This document shows, piece after piece, positions 11,996 through 22,920 of a DNA stretch of 64,000 nucleotides (within the stretch, counting starts at the first letter, position 1; every line of letters starts with the position of its first letter). Source of the DNA: Sulfurovum sp. (GTDB taxonomy: Bacteria; Campylobacterota; Campylobacteria; Campylobacterales; Sulfurovaceae); contig JAUZSE010000021.1 of NCBI GenBank assembly GCA_030949725.1, forward strand, positions 1 through 64,000. The letters run 5' to 3'. Both the position numbers and the translations under genes were made by a program. The notes beneath the pieces are model-generated. The model saw only the letters and a list, made by a program, of their open reading frames with translations, made no database searches and was not told where the DNA came from.

Positions 11996-13362
11996 ACTTT
12001 TTCATTGTGAATAGATGCGATCTTTTTTACCCACTCATCAATATCTTCTACTTTTATATCATACGGGTTATCACTTTTACCTATAGGCATCACTATCACT
12101 TTATCTACTTTTTCACTAAGATCAATCACATAATCCAAAAATTCATTGGCAGGATGTTCCCATGATTTCCCTAAGAGTAACACCTCTCCCTCACTTTTAG
12201 AAATCACTTCATCATCCTCATCCAAACTGTTTGCTCCCCCTACTTTAAAGTGCTTTGGTGTGATTACTTCTATGAGATCAACCAAGACTAAAATGTCATC
12301 TTTTGTGATAGCCCATCCCTGTACAGAATCATAAGAGGCATCTAAAGTGTTAACATTCTGTCCATACCCACTGTCATCAGAAACAAAAGTAGCGTGTGTG
12401 GGCATGGCATGGGTAGAAATTATCGGTTCATTGATCTCTCTTAGTAATTGTATTGAGCCTTCTAAAGTAAAAAATGACTGCTTTAATGCACGCTTTAATC
12501 CAAAAGAAGAGAGGGTAAACATGAGGGTACGTAAAAAGATTGCATAGAACAATGTAGCAAAAGCCAAAAACTTCCACCACTCTCCTAGCTGTGAAGCATG
12601 GGTGATCATCTCTTTATTTAAAGTATCTCCCAGTCTGAAGTATTGACTCTGTTCTATGAGTGCCATACTTGGTACAGCAGAGGGAACAAGGTCTTTCCAC
12701 GGAAAGGCTACAGTCTGTAGAAATTCATGAAATGTTTCAGGTGTAATTTGTAATGTTGTACTCCAAGCAAAAGCAATGTCCTTTGTCGTAACCATAGCCA
12801 AAAGTGCAAAGAGTAAACCCCATGAAAAAAACAAAGCAATCATTTGTGAACGCTTAATAATAAGCCAATTTGAAAGTAAAGAATTGAGCTTAAAAGCCCT
12901 TATATTTTCTTGTACCTTAGAGGGTAAAAGATTTAAGATCTTCTCCATCCAAAAAGCAGGAGAAAGATGCACCAAGATACTTTCTTTAGACTTTGCTCGC
13001 AACATAGAAATACCAGTAAGCAACATCGTGCCTAGAGGTAAAACGATCACCATCACCATAAAATAAATCACATTAACTGGTTCTGCCCCATTGTATGAGA
13101 GTAATCCTAAGCCTGAAAAGAAGCCCAAAACAAAAGCCAGTAGCACAAGCGTCAAAGTGGTATTATAGACATAAGAAGAAAAAGTTTCACTAAGCAGAGG
13201 TCTTTTTAGCTTTTCATGATGTACTTCTATCCATCTTAAGATTTGTGCTAAGGGACGGTTTTTCAGTAAAACTTGCGTTAAACCAAAAGCACGGTTTTCC
13301 TCTCTGCTAGAGGGATTGCGTTCTAAAAGTGTGACAAAATTAACATAAGACTTTAGGTTCAT
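11980..13362 (-). CDS. DUF2868-type membrane protein
   Basis: Polytopic protein overlapping start of the GTPase gene; established DUF2868/DUF3482 neighbour pair. Confidence 0.75.
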   Translation of the reverse strand: MNLKSYVNFVTLLERNPSSREENRAFGLTQVLLKNRPLAQILRWIEVHHEKLKRPLLSETFSSYVYNTTLTLVLLAFVLGFFSGLGLLSYNGAEPVNVIYFMVMVIVLPLGTMLLTGISMLRAKSKESILVHLSPAFWMEKILNLLPSKVQENIRAFKLNSLLSNWLIIKRSQMIALFFSWGLLFALLAMVTTKDIAFAWSTTLQITPETFHEFLQTVAFPWKDLVPSAVPSMALIEQSQYFRLGDTLNKEMITHASQLGEWWKFLAFATLFYAIFLRTLMFTLSSFGLKRALKQSFFTLEGSIQLLREINEPIISTHAMPTHATFVSDDSGYGQNVNTLDASYDSVQGWAITKDDILVLVDLIEVITPKHFKVGGANSLDEDDEVISKSEGEVLLLGKSWEHPANEFLDYVIDLSEKVDKVIVMPIGKSDNPYDIKVEDIDEWVKKIASIHNEKVWLKL

Positions 13363-13365
13363 CTA

Positions 13366-14643
13366 TTATCTATCCTCTGGACAACCATAAATGATGCATC
13401 GTAACTGTTCCCTGTATGCTTCATGGTCATAACTATCTACACGCACAACACCTTCTTCAAAAGCTGCTTTGGCTACAGCTGATGCCACCCAGATAAGTAC
13501 CTCCTTGTTAAAAGGCAAAGGAATGATATGCTCTTTACCATAAGCTTATATTTTCATTATGATAGGCTGCTTTTACATAATACGGCACTGGCTCTTTTGC
13601 CAAAGCAGCCAATGCTTTGGCTGCTGCCATTTTCATACCCTCTGTTATCTTTCTTGCCCGTACATCCAAAGCACCTCTAAAGATAAAAGGAAAGCCCAGT
13701 ACATTGTTGGTCTGATTCGGATAATCCGAACGCCCTGTAGCGATGATAGCATCAGACCTAACCTCTTTTATCTCTTCGGGAAGTATCTCAGGTGTGGGGT
13801 TTGCTAAGGCAAAGATGACAGGTTCGAGCTGCCATCTTGAGAGACCATCTCTTTGGTTAATGCACCAGCTACGGAAAGCCCTAAGAACATATCTGCACCG
13901 TCTATCACATCAAGAAGTGTTTTTGCTTCCGTTTCTATGGCAAAAGGTGTCTTATATTTGTTCAGATCACTACGTGAAGTAGAGATAACGCCTTTAGAGT
14001 CACACATGATAATATTTTGAACCCCAAGTTTTTTATACATAGTCGCACAAGAAATACCTGCTGCACCTGCACCATTGATCACTATCTTTATCTGCTCTAC
14101 TTTTTTACCTGTAAGTTCCAGTACATTCATCAGTCCTGCGGTAGTAATGATGGCTGTACCATGTTGATCATCATGAAACACTGGAATATCCAGTTCTTCT
14201 TTCAATATACGTTCTATCTCAAAACATCGTGGTGCTGAAATATCTTCAAGATTGATACCCCCAAAGGTTGGAGCAATGGCCTTACAGGTAGCCACGATCT
14301 CTTCTACACTATGCACATCCAATTCAATGTCAAAGGCATCCACATTTGCAAACTTTTTAAAGAGTACTACCTTACCTTCCATCACAGGCTTAGAAGCCAA
14401 TGGGCCTATGTCACCCAACCCCAACACTGCTGTTCCGTCAGAGATGACAGCTACAAGATTCCCACGGTTGGTATATTCAAAAGAAAGATTCTCATCTCTG
14501 GCAATCTCAAGACAAGGAACGGCTACACCTGGAGTATATGCCAGTGAAAGTTCATGTTGTGAGTCACAAGGCTTAGTAAGTTTTATGCCTGTTTTTCCAT
14601 TTTTATGATACGTCAGTATTTCTTCGTTGCTTAGAGTTGCCAT
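13366..14643 (-). CDS. NAD(P)-dependent malic enzyme, frameshifted
   Basis: [82 protein letters not shown]-terminal part recovered from other frames: [74 protein letters not shown], then [33 protein letters not shown]. Confidence 0.9.
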
Positions 14644-14859
14644 TTTTCACCTTGGGTTTAATATCGAATATTATACTGCAAGTATGATAAGGGTTTCTCT
14701 ATAATAGATGTAAACTTTTGTTTTGATGTATTTCTTAACTCGTGATGAAACTCCAACTTCGTCACGTTCTATCGGTATTTGAACTATATGAATGAATCAG
14801 ATACTGATAGGAGTTCAACAGCTGGAGCTATTGAACTAGTAAAATGAGAGGTTTATAAG

Positions 14860-15330
14860 TTACTCCGTTTTTTCTTTTTTATCTCTATTTTTTATATAAA
14901 AAGCACCACCAAGACTTCCCAGTGCAACCACCAAAGCTACCAAGGCTTCTATACTTTTTCCATCACTAACAAAACCTATAGCAGCATTTAGTACATAAAA
15001 AGACAATGCCGTAGGAGTAAGCCATCCTAATACACCCAGACCAAGTTCACCTAAGACAATAGCCTTTTCAATGAACATATTATGTGACTGATGTTTCTCA
15101 GCCATAGTTGTAAAGCGGTTAGGCAAAGTTTTATCTATACCTTTATATACGAGCATGTGATCAGGATGTGGAACAGGTCCACTAAACTGTTCTTTTCTTT
15201 CAATAGTCGTAGTGACAACCTCTTCTATACTATTTTCTATAAGCTTAAGGAGTTCAGTCTCAGTTAATGTTATCTGCTTTTCTTGGCTTGGGTGTTCAAC
15301 TCCTACTACATCAGTATTGTCACTTGGCAT
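14860..15330 (-). CDS. DUF2335-like predicted membrane protein
   Basis: FSGPVPHPDHMLVYKGIDKTLPNRFTTMAEKHQSHN followed by TM segments fits the DUF2335 pattern. Confidence 0.6.
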   Translation of the reverse strand: MPSDNTDVVGVEHPSQEKQITLTETELLKLIENSIEEVVTTTIERKEQFSGPVPHPDHMLVYKGIDKTLPNRFTTMAEKHQSHNMFIEKAIVLGELGLGVLGWLTPTALSFYVLNAAIGFVSDGKSIEALVALVVALGSLGGAFYIKNRDKKEKTE

Positions 15331-15535
15331 CAGAAGTACTTCCTTCTTTTTCTTCGTATTCTAATATTGCATTTGATAGATCTTTCCCCACATCTTCCCA
15401 TGCCGTATAGATTGTTGATTTTCTACATCTATGGAAAACTCGGATTTCATTATTCGCATCCATTGCTTTACCTATGCCCTGTATGTAACTATTCATAAGT
15501 CTACGTTTTATGGTATTTTCTATTTCTGTTCTCAA
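15320..15535 (-). CDS. Small hypothetical protein (71 aa), overlapping start of the DUF2335-like gene
   Basis: Intact ORF with translational-coupling overlap. Confidence 0.5.
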   Translation of the reverse strand: MRTEIENTIKRRLMNSYIQGIGKAMDANNEIRVFHRCRKSTIYTAWEDVGKDLSNAILEYEEKEGSTSDAK

Positions 15536-15767
15536 TGATCATCCTTCCAAATTAGATGTGTATATCCATAATGTGATTATCTATTTAGTATCAATTCAAT
15601 CTAATTATAACTAATTAGCACTAAATAGACAAAGGTTATAACTTTTTATCTATAAAATAAAGGGGATACGAGGCTAGAAATGAAGAGGAGGCGTTTTTTA
15701 CTTTCATTGTAGAATCCCTTTAAAGACTCTACTTGATTTTTACTTATTTGTTAGACTAATTTAATTA

Positions 15768-16238
15768 TTATTCAAAATACTCTTCAATAATCTGAGGAAA
15801 AAGTTTCATTGTTTTTATAGCTTTGTCAATTTTAGGTTGGAATACTTCTGCTGAATTAGGATAACCTTTGATAAATTCGTTGTAAATGCCGATCTTGTCT
15901 TCCATGTGTTCTTCTAGCGCGTCAAGTACGGATTGCATATTTTCTTTGGACGTGGCATACTTCATAAGCAGTTCAAACATACGTTTTCTTGGATGAATAG
16001 CCATAGAGTCACCAGCAACCAATGCGATATTTTTGATATCCCAACGAGAGATATAAATACCAGATACATGAGGTGCTATTAATTTAGCATACAATGCTTC
16101 TGTATAAGAAGGATAGTCTTTGAGGTCTACCTCTTCATCTGAGTCACACTGACCATCAGGACCAAATGCAGGTTTACCATTAAAGTTTTGCTGACTTATA
16201 TTTTCAAATTCTTTTCTTAAATCTTGTATATTATCCAT
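15768..16238 (-). CDS. Hypothetical protein (156 aa)
   Basis: Intact ORF, plausible composition, overlapping upstream ORF end. Confidence 0.65.
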   Translation of the reverse strand: MDNIQDLRKEFENISQQNFNGKPAFGPDGQCDSDEEVDLKDYPSYTEALYAKLIAPHVSGIYISRWDIKNIALVAGDSMAIHPRKRMFELLMKYATSKENMQSVLDALEEHMEDKIGIYNEFIKGYPNSAEVFQPKIDKAIKTMKLFPQIIEEYFE

Positions 16239-16712
16239 TTTTTTCTCCTATCAACAGTGGAATATCATCCACGTCTATCTTTGTATCAAACCAACGATTT
16301 GCAAGCAACATTATCTTTGCGACAAAAAGTATCTGGTCATCTAAAAACTCTGGTTTTTCAAAGAGTGCAGCAGCGTCATCTGCTAGACAATACCCATACA
16401 CCTCTCCTTCTTTAATCTCTATAAAATCGACACGCCCTTCTCTTTGTGGCACAAGCATCCAGTGTTTTACAATAGCTTATAGCCTTTTCTCCAAACTCAC
16501 GTTCTATCATCATCTTATCTACTTTAGATTGTCCGACACTAGTCATAGTGATCTGAAAGTTCTCATCAGTGATATTTAATGCGATAGCTGTGGCATTTTC
16601 ACTGTTGATGTTTCATAATCTTATTGAAATACCTTCGCATATAACCCGTTTGGGCATTATGTCCCAAAATGGTACAAAGTTTTGTATCTGGCTTAATCTC
16701 ATGTGGTTGCAT
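16231..16712 (-). CDS. Hypothetical protein, frameshifted
   Basis: MQPHEIKPDTKLCTILGHNAQTGYMRRYFNKIM(N)INSENATAIALNITDENFQITMTSVGQSKVDKMMIEREFGEKAI-KHWMLVPQREGRVDFIEIKEGEVYG... rebuilt across frames by hand. Confidence 0.55.
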
Positions 16713-16713
16713 A

Positions 16714-17841
16714 TTATTCGTCCTCTTTCTTTTCTTCAAACAAAGCTTTCATAGACAAAGCATTGGAGTGTAAGAACATAGCTTCTTCTTCTTCTAACAT
16801 ACAGCGTGGACAAGCTTGTTCTCCACCTGTGTAGGTAAAGTTGTTACCACATTCATTACATCTTTTGATGTCAAAAGTTGCCAAGGTTCTTTGGGTAGGT
16901 TCAAAAAATTCTTTGATTTCAAATCCACTTTGAAGTTGGATGGCATTGGGTTCGCAAACATCATGACATAAACGACACTTCACACAGAGCATAGAATCAA
17001 AATTTATCAGTGAAAACTTACCATTGGATGAGAGTGCGCCTGTAGGACAGATACGATAACAAATTTGACAATTGGTACACGTGTCATCTACAAACTTTTG
17101 AGAGGTAAATGATACTTCTTCTTCGGGTAATATCTCAAAAGTATCTGGCACACCCGCATGTTTTAGTGTGGTGAAAAGTATTTTACGTTTATCAGGTAAG
17201 TTCTTTTCTCTTATTTTGGCGATGATATGCACATCTAACGCAAATGTTTTTAATTCATCTGCTTCCACTGCTTCATCAAATGTCATTTTATGTCTTACCA
17301 CACCTTTAAGTGAAGCATTGCCTAAAAAAGATCGTCTTGAAGAAACTTCATCTTCACTTTCATTTTCCAATTTAGGAACATCTTCAGCGATATGATTACT
17401 CACAAGTTGTTTTTCACTAAATGAAGAGAGTACAAAATTTGCCTCTTCTATCCGTGCATTGATCTGCTCATAAAGTATACTTGTATCATCATAAGAACTC
17501 AAATCCAAAGTAATCTCTTCTTCACTGGCAAGCGCCAAAGAAATCAAATGTTCTACACTCAAAACAGAGATACAAGGTACATTAAATTTTGGAGAGATAA
17601 GCCTTACTTTTGATTCCAAAAAAGAAAAGAAAAATTCTGTTGTAGAAAAGTCCGATAAGGAAAAAGCTTCTGTAGGACAAACACCTACACAAGAAGCTGC
17701 TTCAACACCTGTGTTGTTTGCAAAACTTGGTAAGTTGTCTACAAGTTGTATGGACTCTGGACAAGCATCTATACATTTGCTACAGTCTGAAAATTTACTT
17801 GTTGCTCTGACACAAGAGGCTATCTCTAAATGTAAAGACAT
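16714..17841 (-). CDS. Multi-cluster 4Fe-4S ferredoxin-like protein with C-terminal zinc-ribbon-like motif
   Basis: CSKCIDACPESI, CTNCQICYRICPTGAL, CVKCRLCHDVCEPNAI, and CNECGNNF...CPRC. Confidence 0.85.
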   Translation of the reverse strand: MSLHLEIASCVRATSKFSDCSKCIDACPESIQLVDNLPSFANNTGVEAASCVGVCPTEAFSLSDFSTTEFFFSFLESKVRLISPKFNVPCISVLSVEHLISLALASEEEITLDLSSYDDTSILYEQINARIEEANFVLSSFSEKQLVSNHIAEDVPKLENESEDEVSSRRSFLGNASLKGVVRHKMTFDEAVEADELKTFALDVHIIAKIREKNLPDKRKILFTTLKHAGVPDTFEILPEEEVSFTSQKFVDDTCTNCQICYRICPTGALSSNGKFSLINFDSMLCVKCRLCHDVCEPNAIQLQSGFEIKEFFEPTQRTLATFDIKRCNECGNNFTYTGGEQACPRCMLEEEEAMFLHSNALSMKALFEEKKEDE

Positions 17842-18488
17842 TAAGCTTGTGTACTACAGTGTTTTTCAAGCTGTTCAGTCACATATTCAAAGTCACTCAA
17901 CATAAATTCTAAAGCCAATTCTGCTCCATCATGATATAGAGGTGTACGGGATTCTCGTTTTGCATTGATGAGGAACAGTGGTGTCCACTCTAAAAGATGT
18001 TCTTTCAAAAATGCACGTTGTACTTGCATCAATTCACAAATACCATCTTTGTCATCTGCAATCAATGCTTTTTGAAGTGCCACACATAGCATATACATAA
18101 ATTCTAACTCAACACCGATATGATCCGCACTTACCACTCTTGCTTTATCTAGCTCAACACGAAAATCTAGTTCATTATAGAGTTCTAAGACGGGGTTATC
18201 TCCCCCACTCTCTATCATCTGGTCATCTCTGGTATAAAAACTTTCATACGGTACCAAATGCATGAGAAAAAGGTTTGTAAAGTCTACATTAAAATGTTTT
18301 TCTATCATTTCTTTATGAGAAAGGTCTTTACGCTTATCCCATGCTTTATAGTTAGGGAAGAAAGCAAATAAATCTTCATCACTTTCAATCTGTTCTAAAA
18401 ATTTTTCATCTACTTCAACAAGCATTAATCTTGAGATCAATGCATATATAGCGATACGGCTTTCTATCTCTTGTTTCATTTGTTCCAT
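17841..18488 (-). CDS. TorD/DmsD-family molybdoenzyme chaperone
   Basis: TNLFLMHLVPYESFYTRDDQM, helical protein downstream of molybdopterin oxidoreductase. Confidence 0.75.
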   Translation of the reverse strand: MEQMKQEIESRIAIYALISRLMLVEVDEKFLEQIESDEDLFAFFPNYKAWDKRKDLSHKEMIEKHFNVDFTNLFLMHLVPYESFYTRDDQMIESGGDNPVLELYNELDFRVELDKARVVSADHIGVELEFMYMLCVALQKALIADDKDGICELMQVQRAFLKEHLLEWTPLFLINAKRESRTPLYHDGAELALEFMLSDFEYVTEQLEKHCSTQA

Positions 18489-18585
18489 GATTGTTACCCT
18501 TATATTTTACGCACTATACCACTTTCAAGATAAATAAAACTTAATAAAATTAGTTATCTGGGAAATCGTATACTTGCTGAGATAA

Positions 18586-18610
18586 CGTTCCCATCGAGAC
18601 GATGGGAACG
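18586..18610. repeat. Perfect palindromic hairpin CGTTCCCATCG-AGA-CGATGGGAACG
   Basis: 11-bp perfect inverted repeat with 3-nt loop read directly, in the gap between the oxidoreductase and chaperone genes. Confidence 0.9.
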
Positions 18611-18623
18611 AGATTTATGTCAA

Positions 18624-21600
18624 TTATTTTGTAATTTTTACAGCATAAGCTTTGTCAGACAAAGGTACAGCTGGACGTTTAATATGTTGAGGACGTCTAA
18701 GTGTATCTGTCTCATCAAGAGGACGGGTTAAGTCATCTCTCCAAGATTGATATACTTTCATGTTGTTCTCATAGTTTACATAAATATCACCTATTTGGTC
18801 ATCTTTAGCTGCAAGTTCAAGCACCACTTTTTGATGCCAAGCATGGTTACCTGCAATTGGATCTGGGTGTGAAGGTGCTACAGCATTTTGCCAAGAACCA
18901 GAAAGACCATCCCACCAAATGTTGTCAAGGTCTCTGTTGTACTCTTTAAACTGCCAAGAGTCTTTGTTTTCATTCATACCATCTACGATACCTTGTGTTG
19001 GCTTCAGTGTTCCGATTTTACCATCCATTGTCATATCATACAGTGGTGCACCAAGACCCATAATACCTAGTTTGTGTTCAAACCCAGGAATATCCACTGC
19101 ATTTTTAAGTTTCCATCTACCTGCGTGATGGGAACAAGCCATAACGCCAGGCATAGTCGCTTCAGTTGGAACAGCCATAGCAATAAAGTAACCAGAGTCA
19201 AGACCAGAAACCGTATCTGTAATCGTTACTTTAACAGCATCTCCACGCTTAATACCAAGTTTCTTAGCATCTTCCGTATAAATCCAAACCGGATTATGGT
19301 TTTGTGAAATCTCCATAAGGTGTTTAGAATTGACTGAACGTGTGTGAATATTATATGGCAATCTAAAGATTGTATTTAATGCAAACTCATTGTCCTTTTG
19401 CATAAAGTCATGGTGAACTTGACTTACAACGTGTGTCATTTTCACTCTGTCTTCTTTTGTTGTTGGGTAGATAGGTATAGCGTACTCTGGCCATTTCCAA
19501 TCTTTGAACCACTCACAGTAGAAGTCAAGTTTTTTAGTCAATGTATGGAACCCTTGTACAAGTTCTCCATCCACTTCAACACCAATCGCTTTTTCTTTAC
19601 CATGAGAATCTGTAGCCATAATAACACCAAATTCATCTTTTCTTACATTTTCTTCTGCATATTCATGCCCATGAGAAATATAAGTAGAACCTACTTTTTT
19701 TAAGTGGTCTTTCCTGTGGTTTAAAGATATTGTCTTCTTCTAACCAAGTACCTCTATCTCTCATCAGTTCATAGTTAGGATACTTAGAATCAGGATGTGC
19801 TGCTTTTGCTGCTTTTCTAAGGTTAGGAAGCTTGTCAAATGCTGCTTGATACCATTCTGGGATCGTCACTGCTCTTTTTGGATCTTCTTTTGAAGCCCAG
19901 TATTTTCTAACACCTAAAGATCCATCAGGATCTACATGATGCACCATCATATTTGCCCAGAATTCTACTTCTTCCCATACTTCTCCAAGACCCGCTTTAA
20001 CGTGTGCTTCAAGTGTCGCTCTGGTTGGATCTTTTGGTTTCCAACCCATTTTTTCTAAAGCAACTCTAAGTGCAGGTTGTCTAAAGCTTAACCATCTTTT
20101 TGGTTCTGTTGCTTCAGAGTGTTGGTCATGTCTTTCACCCGCAAGTCCAACAGGAAGGATGAAGTCACAATACCAGTTAGTCTCTGACCAAGTAGGAGAA
20201 AGGTTAAAGGACATTTCGATTTTATCTTCACGCTTAAGAAGCTCAATCCATCTAAATCCATCTGGATTAATCCAAACAGGGTTATACATACGAGGAATCC
20301 ATACTGCTAATTTCTCAGGTACGTTAAGACCTTTGGCATTCCATTTATCTCTCCACTCATCATCGAGAAGTAAGTGAGGCATAATATGAGACATTTCATA
20401 AGAACTCAATGGATACTCAGGTGGCCAAGCGATTTCGTTCCAAACATCCACTTTTGGAGGTCTTACACCTGCCTGTGCCGCTGCGTCACCTTTACCATTG
20501 ACTGAAATGACATGCCAGTGGTGAAGTCCAACGCCACCTTTGTCACCAGCCATCGCACCACGAAGAACAAATGGTAAGAATGCAGATCTAGCGATCATCC
20601 ATCCACCTTTGTGACCTATTGGTCCTGCTCTCCAAATGTAGGTTGCGACTCTAGCACCTGCATCGATGAACATATCGTAAAGTTTTTCTACGATACGTTT
20701 TTCGATACGACATTCTTGGGCCACAAAATCAAGAGTATAAGGAGAATACATTTCAGCAATCATCGTGATGAAATCTTCGTAAGTATTTCCTTCAGGAATA
20801 GACTTGATATACTTCTTCTCAAGAAGTACTTCAAGATAATCTCTGTCTTGCATCAAACGATCCCAGTTTACCCAGTTTTTTACAAAATTGTGGTTTACAA
20901 GATCTTCACCATTAAGTCCTTTTTCGTTAAGGATTCTGTTTGCAAGGTAGAGATAAAGTGCTGTCTCTGTCCCTGGCCAACAAGGTACCCATAAATCTGC
21001 CATACCCGCAGAGTTAGAAAGTCTAGGATCCATAACAACAAGTTTAGCACCTTTTTTTACGTGCTTCAGCAATACGCCCTGCTGCCTGTTGGAAGTAGTG
21101 ACCTGCATCTGCTGCGTGAGAAGACTGAAGGAAGATCAACTTTGCATTTGCCCAATCAGGTGAGTTTCTGTCATCGTTGGACCACTGAATAGTCCCTTGT
21201 CTAGCACCTGCAGAACAGATGTTAGTATGTGAATCATATCCGTCAAGACCCATAGAGTGTGGTATACGGTGACCGAAACCATTTTCATTTGGACGACCCA
21301 CGTGATACATGATGGATTTTTTAGACATCTCATCACCCACTTTAAGCGTATCGTGCATTTTCTTACCGATCTTCGCCATCGCCGCGTCCCAAGTCGTTCT
21401 TACCCACTTACCTTCACCTCTTTTAGAACCTGGAGCTCTCATTAAAGGGAAAGGTATTCTGTCTGGATCGTACATTTGTGACTGAGCTGCATAACCCTTC
21501 GCACAGTTTCTACCACGAGATCCTGAGTGAAGTGGATTACCCATATATTTACGAACGGCTAATTGTCCACCTGCTTTATAGGTAGAAAGATCTACCCACG

Positions 21601-21958
21601 CAGTCAAACCACATGAAGCTTCACAGTTGGAACAGGCTGTGGGAACAAGCATATATTCTGTAGCTTTGATTCCATCAGGATTGTCTTCACTTTGTACACC
21701 ATTTCTTAATGTACCACCACGTTTCCAGTCATGACCAGAAAGTTCCGTAAAGCTATCCCACTCTTCTAATGGTGGGTAAAAAGCAAGTGTTTCAGGTGTT
21801 GGGGTAAACTTTGTATTTGCCGCAGCTGGTGTTGCTGCTACCGTTTCAAATACACCAGCAGCAAGTGTTGCACCTGCTACAGAGTATGCTGTACCTTTAA
21901 GAAAAGATCTTCTACCTTCTATAAAAGAAGGATTTTCATTTTTCATTGATTTTGTCAT
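18624..21958 (-). CDS. Molybdopterin oxidoreductase catalytic subunit (Psr/Ttr/Arr-like, Tat-exported), frameshifted twice at T7 tracts
   Basis: Tat-like RRSFLKGTAYSVAGATLAAG; CSNCEASCGL...GRNCAKGYAAQSQMYDPDRIPFPLMR; removing one base at 21052-21058 gives RIAEARKKGAKLVVMDPRLS, and at 19695-19701 gives RPLKKVGSTYISHGHEYAEENVRKDEFGV. Confidence 0.9.
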
Positions 21959-21968
21959 ATATATCTCC

Positions 21969-22919
21969 TTAACTAAGCGGTAACATTTGTGGAATCTTAA
22001 GCCATACATCTTTTACAAAGAATAGCCCCACCAATGCTGCAAGTGCTGCAAATCTAAGCAGCGTCATATTTTCTGATTTCATGTAACTCATTCCTAAGAA
22101 GAATGGAATAATAAATCCAACTGTCATACCAAACCAAAACTCAACATTATAAGCTCCACCTGAGTGAACAAATTCTAAGATCGCTTCTGCTTCTGAAGAT
22201 TTGAAGGAGAAGAAATACTCAGACATATACATCATAAAAGAGAAAAATACTGCAATCGTCAGTACCAATGCCAAATCTTTTCTAGCTTCTTTAGACCAAG
22301 ACCCAGATACAAAGATAAGCGCTGCAGAACCAGCCATAAGAGCTGCCCACATCATTTGCATAACTTCAGTAGGTGCTTGCCATAACTCTCTAGCCGATGC
22401 CTGTGCCATGATAATCGCAGTATACGTAGTCACAGGAATCGCTAAAAATACCATAAATGGCATGATTTTTTCATACACAGCTGAATTATTTCTCGCTGCG
22501 GCTGTTACTTTACATTTTTTGCCACCCAATGATGGGAATGCATCTGCAACACCAATCACCATAAGCACAGAAACAAGTCCTAAGAAAGTAGAAGCTAACC
22601 ATGCACCAACAGTAATAGACGAAGTCCAGTGTGGATGTGTAAAGATATGAATCATTCTATAGGGTTGGTGTAAATCGATCAAAGTAAAGAATAAAAAGAC
22701 ATTAAGTGCTAAAAATGCTATGATTGGCATGATCCATCTTAAGTTAGGCATATCATCTTTTGAATGTCTAAACCATAAAAATGCTGCCAAGAAGACAACA
22801 CCCGTACCGATACTTTTTGCCCACATATTAACTGTGATTATACTACCCCAAACAATACCTTGAATAGGCACATCAAGTGTGACAATCGCTTGTGTTGCGT
22901 GTATTGTACTTTCTACCAT
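21969..22919 (-). CDS. NrfD/PsrC-family membrane subunit
   Basis: Polytopic protein between Fe-S and catalytic subunits; WGSIITVNMWAKSIGTGVVFLAAF; standard Psr-like order. Confidence 0.85.
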   Translation of the reverse strand: MVESTIHATQAIVTLDVPIQGIVWGSIITVNMWAKSIGTGVVFLAAFLWFRHSKDDMPNLRWIMPIIAFLALNVFLFFTLIDLHQPYRMIHIFTHPHWTSSITVGAWLASTFLGLVSVLMVIGVADAFPSLGGKKCKVTAAARNNSAVYEKIMPFMVFLAIPVTTYTAIIMAQASARELWQAPTEVMQMMWAALMAGSAALIFVSGSWSKEARKDLALVLTIAVFFSFMMYMSEYFFSFKSSEAEAILEFVHSGGAYNVEFWFGMTVGFIIPFFLGMSYMKSENMTLLRFAALAALVGLFFVKDVWLKIPQMLPLS

Positions 22920-22920
22920 C

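Noticed and set aside
18624-21958. Separate catalytic half-proteins or programmed frameshifting in the molybdoenzyme
   Set aside because: Both breaks are T7 tracts where T6 restores the protein; no stimulatory structure seen, and the same error type occurs in unrelated genes.
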